Numbered from the stretch's first letter, positions 29,736-39,597 are shown. The stretch: DNA of 64,000 nt from Rhizobium sp. L1K21 (GCF_024055895.1 NZ_JAMXLE010000001.1:1302001-1366000), one strand, 5' to 3'. Notes: a model not told the origin generated them from the sequence alone. Translations and numbers: made by a program.

Positions 29736-30311
29736 TTAGAAAATCCGCTCGCGAACATAGATCGTATCACCGGCGAGAACGGGATCGGAAATCGGCACGC
29801 GACCGGAAATGACCTCACCGTTGATCTGGCGCGTCACGTCGGCGCTCGATTGGTTGGCGCGGCTGCTGAAGCCACCTGCGACGGCAATGGCATTTTGGAT
29901 CGTCATGCCGGGAACATAGGAATATTGTCCTGGCTGACCCACTTCACCCATCACGAAGATCGAACGGTATCGCGCGACCTCGATCGTCACGTCCGGATCG
30001 CGCAGGTAACCCTGTTTGAGCTTGGCGGCGATAACGCCTTCCAGTTCCTGCAGGGTGCGACCGCGCGCGGGCACGGCACCGATGAGCGGAAAGGCAATGT
30101 AGCCAGCCTGGTCCACACTGTATGTATTCGTCAGGCTTGGCTGCTCAAAGACGGTAATGCGCAACTGGTCGCCGGAGCCCAGCCGGTAAGGGCCAATCGT
30201 TGCTTCGCTCATGGCGCGCGACGGCGGCTGATAGGATGCGCAGGAGCTGAGCGGAAGCGCCAGAACTGCGATGCCACCAAGGATCTGTCGACGGGTCGGG
30301 GAGAAGGCCAT
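29736..30311 (-). CDS. polysaccharide export lipoprotein (Wza/ExoF family, short form)
   Basis: 191 aa. A Tat-like RRQILGG start and a lipobox (ALPLSSCAS, Cys near 24) are followed by a Poly_export domain: YRLGSGDQLRITVFEQPSL, YSVDQAGYIAFPLIGAV, then a SLBB domain (FVMGEVGQPGQYSYVPGMTIQNAIAVAGG). It lacks the C-terminal helix of full-length Wza, so it is the short, presumably periplasmic/outer-membrane-tethered type. First gene of the minus-strand polysaccharide operon, divergent from the GumC-like gene. Confidence 0.92.
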   Translation of the reverse strand: MAFSPTRRQILGGIAVLALPLSSCASYQPPSRAMSEATIGPYRLGSGDQLRITVFEQPSLTNTYSVDQAGYIAFPLIGAVPARGRTLQELEGVIAAKLKQGYLRDPDVTIEVARYRSIFVMGEVGQPGQYSYVPGMTIQNAIAVAGGFSSRANQSSADVTRQINGEVISGRVPISDPVLAGDTIYVRERIF

Positions 30312-30517
30312 TGCTATCTCGTTCTTACATCATGAATTGTTCAACCGTTATCGATCCGTTAGGGTTAACATGCGGTAAAGCTTATAAAGGCTCGCCCATA
30401 AAATCGTGTGGCCAGGTGGTCATTGCCGGGCTTTGCATGTTTCCAGCGTCAATTAACCCTTGAGTTACCATGAACGATTAAAGTTTCGCTTCACAGTATT
30501 TGAGTTTGGAGCGTTTC

Positions 30518-32800
30518 ATGTCCGGCGTAAATTCATCCCAGGATGTCGATATCGATCTCGGTCGTTTGTTTGGCGCATTATGGGAAAAGCGGCTGCGAAT
30601 CGGCATTGTCACGGCAGGTGTTGCCGGTCTCGCCTTTCTGGCCACCGGGCTGATGTCGCCAGAGTATAAAAGCGAAGCACAGATCTTGATCGAGCTTCGC
30701 CAGCCGGAATATTCGGCCGGTGGGCAGGTGCAGGGTGGTGGCTCTGATCCTGTCCTTGATGAACTGGGGATATCCTCGCAGGTGCAGCTGCTCCAGTCGG
30801 TTGATCTGATCAAACAGGTTGCCCGCGAGATGAAGCTTTACGAGCTCGAGGAATTCGATCCCGATGCGCATCCCTCACTTCTAAAGACCCTGGCCATCAG
30901 CGCGGGTCTCGTCAAAAATCCTCTGGATGTCGCCCCTGAAGAACGCGTTCTCAACGAATTCCGCGAGAAGCTGCAAGTCTACCAGATCAGCAATTCGCGC
31001 GTGATCGGTGTTCAGTTTACCTCCGAAGACCCCAAACTGGCAGCAGCCATCCCGAACAAGATTGCGGAAGTCTATTTCTCGCTGCAAAGCGGCGCAAAAC
31101 TCGATACCAACACTGAAGCGGCGCGCTGGTTGGAGCCTGAAATTGCCAATCTGCGCGAAAAGGTGCGTGAGGCGGAAGCAAAAGTGGCCGCTTATCGTGC
31201 ATCGTCCGACTTGTTGCGCACCGGCACGGACCAGACGTTTGCCGGCCAGCAGCTCAATGATATTTCCGGCGAAATCACCCGTCTGCGCGGCGAAAAGGCC
31301 GACGCCGAGGCCAAGGCGCAGAGCGTTCGCAGCGCGCTCGCATCCGGCGGCAATGTGGATACGATCGCCGATGTTGTGGCCTCGCCGATGATCCAGCGTC
31401 TGAAGGAGCAGGAATCCAACATTCAGGCCCAGATTTCCGACCTGTCGACCTCGCTTCTCGAAGGACATCCGCGGCTGAAAGGTCTGCGTGGGCAGCTTTC
31501 CAGCGTGCAGGCGCAGCTGCAAAGTGAGACGAAAAAGATACTTCTCAGTCTCGAAAACGACGCCAAGGTTGCCGGCCTTCGGGAACAGCAATTGTTACAG
31601 CAGCTCAACACGTTGAAAGCAGATTCGGCGCGAGCGGACGAAGAAGAGGTGGGCCTGAATGCGTTGGAACGCGAAGCGGCAGCCCACCGCCAGCTTCTGG
31701 AGACCTATCTGTCGCGTTACCGCGAGGCGGCCTCGCGTGTGGGCAGCGATGCCACGCCGGCTGACGCACGTCTCGTATCGCGCGCAGTCGAGCCTCAGAA
31801 TGTGAACTTCCCCAAGAAGATACCGATCACGATCATCGCAGCCCTTGCGACCTTCCTGATCTATAGTGTGATCATCATGCTGGGTGAGTTGTTCAGCGGT
31901 CGCGCCTGGAAGACCGAGGGCGAAGTCGCTCACGCGAACGACGCAATGTCCGCTCCCCGACCTGTGCGGCGGCCTGCAGCGGCAAGCGCCGAGGCTATGG
32001 GCGATGACGAGGGGGATATGGAACCTGTCCATACAGTATCGGCATCAGAGTCTGCCTCTGCACCCGCCAGACTGTCGAGCGCTGTCCGCAGCGCTGCGGA
32101 ACGACTTGTTTCGCGTACGCCGACTACAGAGGACAAGGGCAGCGCGGACAATGAGACCGTTTCCCGCCCGGCGCTTATTGCCGATCCTGAAGAGGACCGT
32201 GCTTTTTCCGCCGCAGCCGTGGCGCGCCACATGGCAGAAGCCTTGGTGCCGGTTGCGATCTGCGTGTCGCCTTCCGGTGACAAAGGCTCGGCCCTGACCG
32301 TGGAGCTGGCGCGGCGCATTGCAGACAAGGGGCTTCACACCCTGCTGGTCGATATGACCGGCACGGGTTATCCTTCCAAGCTGATGACGCCGTCTGCGAA
32401 GCTGGCCGGGATCAGCAATATTCTGGCGGGCACAGCGCAAATTGCCGCCAGCATTCACCCGGATATGTATTCTGCGGCGCACATTATTCCGCGTGGTTAC
32501 GCCGATATGGAGCAGGCTATGCGCGCGGCCGACCGCTTGCCGATGATTGTGGATGCGCTGAGCGAGGCTTATGACTGTGTCATCATTGAATGCGGACCGG
32601 CCGAGGCGCGCGGCATTGATCGCTTGAGCCGCCATCCGCAAACCGAGCTTATTCTGACAGCGCCTGATGAGAGCGAGGCTGAAATTGCGACCATCATGAG
32701 CGGCTTTTCTGCTGCGGGCTACAACGAGGTCATTCTCGTTGCTGGCGCACCCGAGAGCGCGTCTCCCAAGGGCCGCGGTCGCCGCTGGAAGGTTGCCTGA
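30518..32800 (+). CDS. Wzz/GumC-type polysaccharide co-polymerase with degenerate BY-kinase domain
   Basis: 760 aa. The Wzz domain includes TM1 (about 29-48, RIGIVTAGVAGLAFLATGLM); a long periplasmic coiled coil spans about 190-400; TM2 is at about 440-460 (IPITIIAALATFLIYSVIIML). After a low-complexity linker, residues ~570-755 resemble a bacterial tyrosine kinase/MinD-like domain, but the P-loop reads SPSGDKGSA instead of a canonical GxGKS/T and no C-terminal tyrosine cluster exists; the tail is KGRGRRWKVA. It is thus probably an inactive regulator of chain length. ATG 30518 follows GGAG; TTG 30500 is an alternative. Confidence 0.88.
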   Translation: MSGVNSSQDVDIDLGRLFGALWEKRLRIGIVTAGVAGLAFLATGLMSPEYKSEAQILIELRQPEYSAGGQVQGGGSDPVLDELGISSQVQLLQSVDLIKQVAREMKLYELEEFDPDAHPSLLKTLAISAGLVKNPLDVAPEERVLNEFREKLQVYQISNSRVIGVQFTSEDPKLAAAIPNKIAEVYFSLQSGAKLDTNTEAARWLEPEIANLREKVREAEAKVAAYRASSDLLRTGTDQTFAGQQLNDISGEITRLRGEKADAEAKAQSVRSALASGGNVDTIADVVASPMIQRLKEQESNIQAQISDLSTSLLEGHPRLKGLRGQLSSVQAQLQSETKKILLSLENDAKVAGLREQQLLQQLNTLKADSARADEEEVGLNALEREAAAHRQLLETYLSRYREAASRVGSDATPADARLVSRAVEPQNVNFPKKIPITIIAALATFLIYSVIIMLGELFSGRAWKTEGEVAHANDAMSAPRPVRRPAAASAEAMGDDEGDMEPVHTVSASESASAPARLSSAVRSAAERLVSRTPTTEDKGSADNETVSRPALIADPEEDRAFSAAAVARHMAEALVPVAICVSPSGDKGSALTVELARRIADKGLHTLLVDMTGTGYPSKLMTPSAKLAGISNILAGTAQIAASIHPDMYSAAHIIPRGYADMEQAMRAADRLPMIVDALSEAYDCVIIECGPAEARGIDRLSRHPQTELILTAPDESEAEIATIMSGFSAAGYNEVILVAGAPESASPKGRGRRWKVA

Positions 32801-32906
32801 TGCTCCAGCCAAACGAAAAGCATTGCTGCGGGGAGGGCGGAAACGCGCTCCCCGTTTTGATTTGGGTTTCAGCTATCGAGATTGTGTCGATCAAAGGGGA
32901 GCGCGT

Positions 32907-34139
32907 TCAGGCGGCGCGTCTGCTCTGAAGAAAACGATAGAGGCGGTCATTCTGTTTTATCCAGGCTTTGGCGCGCGTTGAAGCTGCGGCAAACGCCGCA
33001 GCCGGCATGCCGCGCAAAGCTGTGGGGATCAGAACGTCGTACTGCACGGTCTCGACCGGACACCAGCTTGATTTGTAGCGCATATAGCCAAGGCCAAAAT
33101 CGAAAATTTCCACACCCGTGTCATGCGCGTCTTCGATCATGAAATGAAAGAGCAATTCTCCGGGGCTTGCCTCTGCGGTGAATGTCTCGTCGATGGAGGA
33201 GAACTGGCAGATGATGTGGTTGCCTTTGCGCGAGAGGCTGGCGACGGATGCAATATGGCCATCCTTTTTCAACCGAATCGCATGCAGCTTCAGGAGGTAG
33301 TTGTTATCTTCTTGGGGCAGATCGGCCAGGTTTTTGAAAAAGAATTTGATTTCCGGTTCCGCAAAGGCATCGGGAATGCCCGCGTCTTCGAAGCGCACAC
33401 GCTTCTGCGCAAAGAACGTTTTCAGGAGTTCTGCCTTTTCTTCTGGCGTCGTGGCGATGATATGTTCAAAGCCGCCCATGTCGTCCATCAGTCGCGTGGA
33501 TTTGCGGAATTTCTTGCGCCTGCGTTTGGCGTTGATCTGGGCCAGCGTCTCTTCGAAGGTCTTGCGAATCGGCAGTTGAAAAGCGTGATTTTGATTTTCG
33601 ACCTTATAAGAGCCGGAAAAAGGGTTGGGCACACCTTGCCAGTGATCCGGCATGTTGGTCAGCGAAATCAGGCACACGTGGGCTTTCAAGGCGCGCTTGA
33701 TGGCATTCACGATTTGCGTCTTCAACTCGAAGGAAGCGCTCTTTGCAAATTCCGGATCAATGAGGCCGGTGTTGATATTGGCATGGTTTGCGCCAATGAA
33801 CTCGGCTACAGCGCCCAATGTGGTCTTGCGCTTTTCAAGCGGCAGCAGGATCACCGGCTTTCCCGCGAGCGACACAACGACCACCAGCGGTGTCGTTCCA
33901 TGGGCTTTCAGCCATGCACGGCACCAATCGAAGCAATGATGCAGCGAATTGCTATCGTAGGCTTCCAGTTGTTTCCAGACATCGCGGATTGCATCAATAT
34001 CGGTATAGACGCCAACGTGAATGGATGCAGATGCACTTTGGGCCGACGTCGATTGTCCGCTCGACAAAAAGCGGTCGAGATGCTCCGAGAAGCTTCTCTC
34101 TGCCGGCATGATCTGGAAATCTGCAATCACTGTCTGCAC
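32907..34139 (-). CDS. CelD/BcsL-type GNAT acyltransferase
   Basis: 410 aa. The two-lobed GNAT/FemAB-like architecture of the cellulose-biosynthesis CelD family is suggested by VWKQLEAYDSNSLHHCFDWCRAWLKAH and a C-terminal GNAT core ending FDFGLGYMRYKSSWCPVE. Such proteins are found in exopolysaccharide loci and are thought to acylate the polymer or its carrier (inference). GTG 34139 gives 410 aa; ATG 34109 would remove ten residues. Convergent with the Wzz-like gene, 106 bases between stops. Confidence 0.82.
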   Translation of the reverse strand: MQTVIADFQIMPAERSFSEHLDRFLSSGQSTSAQSASASIHVGVYTDIDAIRDVWKQLEAYDSNSLHHCFDWCRAWLKAHGTTPLVVVVSLAGKPVILLPLEKRKTTLGAVAEFIGANHANINTGLIDPEFAKSASFELKTQIVNAIKRALKAHVCLISLTNMPDHWQGVPNPFSGSYKVENQNHAFQLPIRKTFEETLAQINAKRRRKKFRKSTRLMDDMGGFEHIIATTPEEKAELLKTFFAQKRVRFEDAGIPDAFAEPEIKFFFKNLADLPQEDNNYLLKLHAIRLKKDGHIASVASLSRKGNHIICQFSSIDETFTAEASPGELLFHFMIEDAHDTGVEIFDFGLGYMRYKSSWCPVETVQYDVLIPTALRGMPAAAFAAASTRAKAWIKQNDRLYRFLQSRRAA

Positions 34140-34264
34140 GCTATTCGTTCCCGCAAGTCTGGTGCTGCCTATGGGGCGATTGCGGCATAATCGTGCAAAA
34201 TGCTGGATAAATCGTTAGTGTGCGGTCTCTTCTTCAAGAAAGAAGCTTGAAAATACAAGACCGC

Positions 34265-34474
34265 TCAATTCTTGGCCGGTTTTTCCATCCATTTGATGAT
34301 GGCCATGGCGGGCAGGATCCATAAAATGCCTGAGAAGCAGAAATAGGCCAGATGGCCCCACCAGGGCGCTTCGGCCAGTTTTATCGCTGCGATGGTGACG
34401 GCAACAAGTGCGTAGACGAGCACGAGCACAATGAGTGCGACGGTGCCGATCAGTTTTCGAAGGCGCAGAGGCAT
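34265..34474 (-). CDS. DUF2842 two-helix membrane protein
   Basis: 69 aa with two membrane helices (about 8-30 and 40-60) and the conserved WWGHLAYFCFSGILWILPAM segment of DUF2842, a small alphaproteobacterial family. ATG 34474 has GGAG upstream at the right spacing; an earlier ATG (34498) would add eight residues. It is divergent from ctaA. Function unknown. Confidence 0.82.
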   Translation of the reverse strand: MPLRLRKLIGTVALIVLVLVYALVAVTIAAIKLAEAPWWGHLAYFCFSGILWILPAMAIIKWMEKPAKN

Positions 34475-34581
34475 GGTCAAACTCCAGTCCGCAACCAAAA
34501 CCGTGCGGTGCGGCGCTTTGGCGCTTGATTAGCACCGGCTTTGCAGGCAAATCAACTGCGGCAATTTGAAAGGCATGACAA

Positions 34582-35652
34582 ATGGCAAGTTCCGCAGCTG
34601 ACCGCAACGAGGAAACCATCGACAAGAACCGGCGTGCTATCCGCATCTGGCTGGGGTTTGTCGTCTTTGCGCTTTTCTGTCTCGTGCTTGTGGGCGGAGC
34701 AACCCGGTTGACGGAATCCGGCTTGTCGATCACCCAGTGGAAGCCCATTCACGGTGTCATTCCGCCTCTGTCGGTTGAAGAGTGGCAGGAGGAATTCAAG
34801 CTTTATCAGCAGATACCGGAATATCAGCAGATCAATGCCGGCATGACGCTGGACGAATTCAAGGGCATTTTTTGGTGGGAATGGGCGCATCGGCTTCTGG
34901 CCCGGTCCATCGGGGTGATCTTCGCCGTGCCGCTTTTCTATTTCTGGGTGACGGGCCGCGTTGAAAAGCGTTTGCGTCTTCCGTTGCTCGGCATCTTCGC
35001 GCTCGGCGGTTTTCAGGGATTTGTCGGCTGGTGGATGGTCTCGTCCGGTCTGGTCGACCGCACGGATGTCAGCCAGTACCGACTTGCCACGCATCTGGTC
35101 ATTGCCTGTCTGATCTTTTCAGCCTGTATCTGGATCATGCGCGGGCTCACGCCGCATTCGCCCGATGTGCCACCGAAGGGCGGGGCAAGGTTTGCCGCGA
35201 TTGTCGCCTTTCTGGCGCTGTTCCAGATTTACCTTGGCGCACTGGTCGCCGGTCTTGATGCGGGTCTCACCTACAACACCTGGCCCTTGATGGACGGGTC
35301 GATCATTCCCGGCGGTCTGTTTGTCCAAAATCCGGCCTGGATCAATCTTTTCGAAAACCCCAAGACCGTTCAGTTCGTGCACCGTTGTGGCGCCTATCTT
35401 CTGTTTGCCGTGGCGCTGGCGCAGATGATCTGGCTTTTCAAGGTTTCGCGCGGCTCAACCCATTGCCGCCGGGGCGTCGTTTTCTTTGTGCTGGTGTTCA
35501 TTCAGGCGGGGCTTGGCGTTGCAACACTGCTCACCCATGTTGATCTGCACACGGCGCTGACGCATCAGGGCGGGGCGCTGGTCGTGCTCGGTTTTGCCAT
35601 TGCCCATTGGCGCGGTTTCATCGGTGCATATCCACGTTCACAAGTGTCATGA
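34582..35652 (+). CDS. ctaA: heme A synthase (Cox15/CtaA)
   Basis: 356 aa, eight membrane helices in two pseudo-symmetric halves; oxidises the C8 methyl of heme O to make heme A for cytochrome c oxidase. Conserved haem-ligand histidines: [13 protein letters not shown] (near 110), [20 protein letters not shown] and [10 protein letters not shown]. Additional family blocks are [18 protein letters not shown] and [10 protein letters not shown]. This is the type-2 (proteobacterial/mitochondrial) form. Independent of its neighbours. Confidence 0.96.
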   Translation: MASSAADRNEETIDKNRRAIRIWLGFVVFALFCLVLVGGATRLTESGLSITQWKPIHGVIPPLSVEEWQEEFKLYQQIPEYQQINAGMTLDEFKGIFWWEWAHRLLARSIGVIFAVPLFYFWVTGRVEKRLRLPLLGIFALGGFQGFVGWWMVSSGLVDRTDVSQYRLATHLVIACLIFSACIWIMRGLTPHSPDVPPKGGARFAAIVAFLALFQIYLGALVAGLDAGLTYNTWPLMDGSIIPGGLFVQNPAWINLFENPKTVQFVHRCGAYLLFAVALAQMIWLFKVSRGSTHCRRGVVFFVLVFIQAGLGVATLLTHVDLHTALTHQGGALVVLGFAIAHWRGFIGAYPRSQVS

Positions 35653-35691
35653 TGCTGTGCTAAGACATCTTCGTACCAGAGGAGGACGGGG

Positions 35692-36402
35692 ATGGACTGG
35701 TTTGCGCCGATTGATATTTATTGTGAACGAACAGCCGTCGGGTTCTGGAATGAGCCGCTGAATGCGATCAGCAATCTGGCCTTCATTCTCGCCGCGCTGT
35801 GGGGATTTTATGCGCTTTACAAGCGCAACATCTGGGCGCCGCCGCTGGTTCTCGTCACCGTGCTCGCCTTCCTGATCGGTATCGGGTCTTTCCTGTTTCA
35901 CACCTTCGCCAACGGCTGGTCGGAACAGGCAGACGTGATCCCCATCTGGACCTTTGTCGCCGTCTATATCCTGATTTCCATTCACTATTTCGGCAATGTC
36001 AATTTCGGCAGGATCGGCCTTGGGCTAGCCATACTGATTGCACTTGGCTTTATCGCCTATTGGATCATGGGGGGTGGTGTCACCTCCGACACGGCAGCCC
36101 CCGTCGCGGTGGCCAAGCCTGATCCGCTCAACGGTTCAGGACAATATGCGCCTGCTGTTATTGCCTTCATCGTGATCGGCATTCTGTCCTATGTGCGCAA
36201 GGTTGATGTGCGCCACTGGATTGGAGCCGCCGGGGTCACGTTCTTTTTCTCGCTGGTGGCCCGTACAATTGATCAGGCCGTTTGCCCGGTTCTGCCGATT
36301 GGCACGCATTTCATTTGGCATACGCTCAACGGCCTGATGATCGGCCTGCTGCTGCAGGCGATCATCCGGCACGTATCGGCCAAGCGGGCGAGGACTGCTT
36401 AG
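35692..36402 (+). CDS. alkaline ceramidase-like integral membrane hydrolase
   Basis: 236 aa with seven membrane helices. It shows the ceramidase/CREST zinc-hydrolase pattern: Cys in IDIYCERT, NEPLNAISNLAF, His70 in GSFLFHTFANGWSEQAD with Asp81, and His206/His210 in THFIWHTLNG, consistent with a three-His zinc site. Bacterial members may hydrolyse ceramide-like or other amide lipids; Brucellaceae do not have a well-known sphingolipid, so the substrate is open. It follows ctaA by 39 bases. Confidence 0.82.
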   Translation: MDWFAPIDIYCERTAVGFWNEPLNAISNLAFILAALWGFYALYKRNIWAPPLVLVTVLAFLIGIGSFLFHTFANGWSEQADVIPIWTFVAVYILISIHYFGNVNFGRIGLGLAILIALGFIAYWIMGGGVTSDTAAPVAVAKPDPLNGSGQYAPAVIAFIVIGILSYVRKVDVRHWIGAAGVTFFFSLVARTIDQAVCPVLPIGTHFIWHTLNGLMIGLLLQAIIRHVSAKRARTA

Positions 36403-37211
36403 TCCCAGCGGAAGGCGGAGTAGGGCTTGTCCATGACGGTGCCCTTGAAGATGCGTTTTCCCGCTGTGTCGCCACCGGCACCAGCTGCCACCATGATGGG
36501 CAGAAAATGTTCCGGCGTCGGATAGTGGCATGCCTGCGCATCGGGATTGTCCAACCAGTGTTCCAGCCGGGTGTCGCGTTCTTTCATGTCGCTGCTTTCC
36601 AGTGTTTGCTTCAGCCAGTCGTCGAAACGTTCGGCCTGCGCGACATGATCTGCGCTGCCATCGGCGAAGCGGCGCATGTTGTGATAGGTCAGGCCGCTGC
36701 CGAGGACCAGGATTCCCTCGTCACGCAGAGGTGCCAGCGCACGGCCAAAGGCGATGTGGAATGCCGGATCGAGGTCGTTGCGGATGGACATCTGCACGAC
36801 CGGAATTTCAGCTTCGGGAAAGGCGACCATCAAAGGCACAAAAGTGCCGTGGTCAAAGCCGCGTTCACTGTCGGTGGTTGCCGGAATGCCCGCTGCTTCC
36901 AGGACGGCTTTGACACGCGCAGCCACGTCCGGGGCACCAGGGGCGGGGTATTTGATCTCGTAGGTGTGGGGCGGAAAGCCGTAATAGTCGTAATACATTC
37001 CAGGCTTTTCAGCCGACGAAATGGTCAAGATCGAGGGGTCGTCCCAATGGGCAGTGATCGCCAGAATAGCCTTCGGTTTTTCCGGCAGTTCACCCTGAAG
37101 CCCTTTCAGGAAGTGTTCCAGATCTTTCCATGCGCCGCCAAAGCGCGTGTCATCCATCACATGCCATGGGCCGCCGCCATGCGGAATAAAATAGGCCGGT
37201 TGTTTTGCCAT
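36399..37211 (-). CDS. ygiD: DODA-type extradiol dioxygenase (LigB/YgiD family)
   Basis: 270 aa. LigB-superfamily iron/zinc-binding residues: FIPHGGGPWHV near the start, AHWDDPSIL (His in ITAHWD), SERGFDHGTFVPL, and GSGLTYHNMR. Homologues cleave DOPA-like catechols (plant DODA, E. coli YgiD). ATG 37211 gives the usual ~270 aa; the open frame continues 17 codons upstream. Its stop overlaps the ceramidase-like gene's 3' end by 4 bases; it is divergent from the YrhK gene. Confidence 0.9.
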   Translation of the reverse strand: MAKQPAYFIPHGGGPWHVMDDTRFGGAWKDLEHFLKGLQGELPEKPKAILAITAHWDDPSILTISSAEKPGMYYDYYGFPPHTYEIKYPAPGAPDVAARVKAVLEAAGIPATTDSERGFDHGTFVPLMVAFPEAEIPVVQMSIRNDLDPAFHIAFGRALAPLRDEGILVLGSGLTYHNMRRFADGSADHVAQAERFDDWLKQTLESSDMKERDTRLEHWLDNPDAQACHYPTPEHFLPIMVAAGAGGDTAGKRIFKGTVMDKPYSAFRWD

Positions 37212-37354
37212 CGTGCTGAACCTTTGTTGCTTGTCACCAAAATATAGGCCAGTTGACGTCAAATTCTATCATTCTTATTTGGAATAACCGTTCTCTATTT
37301 GTGAACGTCAGGGCGTTCATGCAGACAGTGAGCGGACGCATGAAGGAGTTATCG

Positions 37355-37630
37355 ATGCTGTTTACCGACGCCAATATCGCAACCCGAAGCAAACGGCACA
37401 AGAGAATCTACGCCTATTATGAGTTGCTCTATACCCTGATCGACGTGCTGGCCGCCGTGCTTTTTATCATCGGTTCCATCATGTTCTTCTTTTCCGATTG
37501 GCAGTTTGCGGGAACATGGTGCTTTCTGGTCGGCTCGGTCTTCTTCGCGTGCAAGCCCACATTGCGCATTGTGCGCGAAATCCATCTCATGCGCCTCGGC
37601 GATTTTGACGATCTGGCGGAACGCTTCTGA
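37355..37630 (+). CDS. YrhK-domain small membrane protein
   Basis: 91 aa. The YrhK-like core has two membrane helices (about 28-48 and 52-72) starting YAYYELLYTLIDVLAAVLFIIGSIMFF and ending RIVREIHLMRLG. AAGGAG at 37343-37348, six bases before ATG 37355, decides this start over upstream in-frame codons. Function unknown. Confidence 0.78.
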   Translation: MLFTDANIATRSKRHKRIYAYYELLYTLIDVLAAVLFIIGSIMFFFSDWQFAGTWCFLVGSVFFACKPTLRIVREIHLMRLGDFDDLAERF

Positions 37631-37644
37631 ATTTTGCATGTCAT

Positions 37645-37680
37645 GAAAAAAGCGCGGCAGGGGCATGTCCACGCCGCGCT
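37645..37680 (-). terminator. Rho-independent terminator of argC
   Basis: On the minus strand AGCGCGGC (37673-37680) pairs with GCCGCGCT (37651-37658) across 14 bases, followed by TTTTTT. It begins 24 bases past the argC stop and may also work for yrhK from the other side. Confidence 0.75.
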
Positions 37681-37704
37681 CTTGAATGTTTTTCATCTGC
37701 CGCT

Positions 37705-38637
37705 TCAGGCGGAGAGCATCAGATCCATGTTTTGAACCGCAGCACCTGAAGCACCCTTGCCGAGATTGTCGAGGAGGGCGACGAGATTGACGTGTTTTCC
37801 GTCCGCAGAGCCGAAAACAAAGAGCTTCATCGTATCCTTGCCGACGAGTTCGACGGCATCAATGCGCGCAAGGCTTGCCGATTGTTCCAGCGGAACGACC
37901 TCGACGATATCCTGTCCGGCATAATGTTCGACGAGTGCGGCGTGAATGCTTTCCTTCGTCTGGCTGCCTTCCAGGTCTTCAACAAAGAGCGGAACCTGAA
38001 CGATCATACCCTGAGGGAAACGACCGACGGAGGGCGAGAAGAGCGGTGCGCGCGCCAGAAGCCCATGAATTTTCATTTCCGGCACGTGTTTGTGCGACAG
38101 CGAAAGACCATAGAGGAAGTTCGGCGCGGTGATGTGATCCTCACGCGTCTCGTCTTCCATTTGCGCAATCAGGCCCTTGCCGCCGCCGGTATAGCCGGAG
38201 ACGGCGTTGACCGATACCGGGTAGGCTTCGGGCAGAATGCCAGCCGCGCGCAGCGGGCGGATCAGGCCGACGGCGCCGGTGGGGTAACAACCTGGATTGG
38301 AGACATGCCGGGCAGAGCGGATCTTGTCGGCCTGTTCCTTGTCCATCTCTGCAAAGCCATAAGCCCAATCGGGATGAACGCGGAAAGCGGTAGACGCATC
38401 CAAGAGACGCACATTGTTGTTGGCAGCCGTCATCTGCGCGGCTTCCTTCGATGCATCGTCCGGCAGGCAGAGAATGGCAATGTCAGCCGAATTCAACAGG
38501 TCTTCCCGCATGGCGGCGTTACGGCGCTCAGCTTCGGGAATGGACAAAAGCTCCAGATCGCGGCGCTCGGCCAGACGCTGCCTGATCTGCAAGCCTGTCG
38601 TGCCGTGTTCGCCATCGATGAAAATCTTCGGAGCCAT
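37705..38637 (-). CDS. argC: N-acetyl-gamma-glutamyl-phosphate reductase, short type
   Basis: 310 aa; third step of arginine synthesis. It begins [19 protein letters not shown] (Rossmann loop variant) and has the catalytic Cys in [14 protein letters not shown], with HKHVPEM and [14 protein letters not shown] later. The length marks the type-2 (~310 aa) ArgC found in rhizobia. ATG 38637 is chosen; nine further upstream codons lack similarity. Confidence 0.95.
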   Translation of the reverse strand: MAPKIFIDGEHGTTGLQIRQRLAERRDLELLSIPEAERRNAAMREDLLNSADIAILCLPDDASKEAAQMTAANNNVRLLDASTAFRVHPDWAYGFAEMDKEQADKIRSARHVSNPGCYPTGAVGLIRPLRAAGILPEAYPVSVNAVSGYTGGGKGLIAQMEDETREDHITAPNFLYGLSLSHKHVPEMKIHGLLARAPLFSPSVGRFPQGMIVQVPLFVEDLEGSQTKESIHAALVEHYAGQDIVEVVPLEQSASLARIDAVELVGKDTMKLFVFGSADGKHVNLVALLDNLGKGASGAAVQNMDLMLSA

Positions 38638-38805
38638 TGTCCTCATCCTGTTGAAGTTTGTCATGGAAATTCAAAGCGCGGGTGGCAAGCCGCCCGGCGC
38701 GAAGGCTTGACTTATACATGGCAAGGCGCGCAGCTGCAATGGCGGTTATGTCACGATGACAACCCGCCAGTGCCGCGTGTTTGTTTCCAGGCCGGCTTGC
38801 TTCGT

Positions 38806-39597
38806 TTACGAGGCTTTCCGTTCGAAAGCCGGCGGATAATCGCCCAGCGTCTTGGCCTCGTCGATCCGCGCGCCGATGTCCTCCTCAATAATGGCTTCAA
38901 GCTGGGCGAAGCTGTCGATCACGTAGTAGATCGGCTGCACGATATCGATGCGGTAGGGTGTTCTGAGCACGTCCATCAGATTGAAGGGCCGGAATTCGCT
39001 TTCCGAAGGTTCCATAGCGGTGCGGGTTTCGCTGGGCGATGAGACGATGCCTGCACCAAAACAGCGCCGTCCTTGTGGTGTGTTGATGAGGCCGAATTCC
39101 ACCGTAAACCAGAAGATGCGGAAAAGGTGCCAGGAATAGCCTTTCCCCAGTTTCACTGCCGTTTCGCCGAACCTGCGCACGAAATTGGCATAGCTCTGGT
39201 TGGTCAGGAGCGGGCAGTGGCCAAAGACTTCGTGGAAGATATCGGGCTCTTCGATATAGTCGATATGCTCGCGGCGTCGGATGAAGGTGGCAAGCGGAAA
39301 CTTGCCCTGCGACAGGAGGTCGTAGAAACGTGATGGCGGTATCAGCGCCGGCACGCCTTCCACACCGAACCCGGTTGTTTCGTGCAAGCGCCGATTGACG
39401 TCTTTCAGTTGCGGCACCCGGTCGGATGTGAGGCCGAGCGCTTCAACACCATCGAGATATTCCTGGCAGGCTTTACCCTGCAGCAGCGTCATTTGCCGCT
39501 GATAGAGTTCGCCCCAGATGGCGTCCTCTTCCTGCGTATAGGGATAAGTGCCGTCGGGTTGCGGCAGTTTGGCTGTGTAGGTGCTTTCCTTCGCCAT
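38806..39597 (-). CDS. phhA: phenylalanine-4-hydroxylase
   Basis: 263 aa monomeric bacterial form; phenylalanine to tyrosine with tetrahydropterin, Fe(II). Iron ligands are the two His of FHEVFGHCPLL and the Glu of FWFTVEFGLI. PxxPPSRFY and IDIVQPIYYVIDSFAQL further identify the family. Divergent from an Lrp-type regulator (39725) with a 127-base shared spacer, a layout typical of local control of phenylalanine catabolism. Confidence 0.96.
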   Translation of the reverse strand: MAKESTYTAKLPQPDGTYPYTQEEDAIWGELYQRQMTLLQGKACQEYLDGVEALGLTSDRVPQLKDVNRRLHETTGFGVEGVPALIPPSRFYDLLSQGKFPLATFIRRREHIDYIEEPDIFHEVFGHCPLLTNQSYANFVRRFGETAVKLGKGYSWHLFRIFWFTVEFGLINTPQGRRCFGAGIVSSPSETRTAMEPSESEFRPFNLMDVLRTPYRIDIVQPIYYVIDSFAQLEAIIEEDIGARIDEAKTLGDYPPAFERKAS

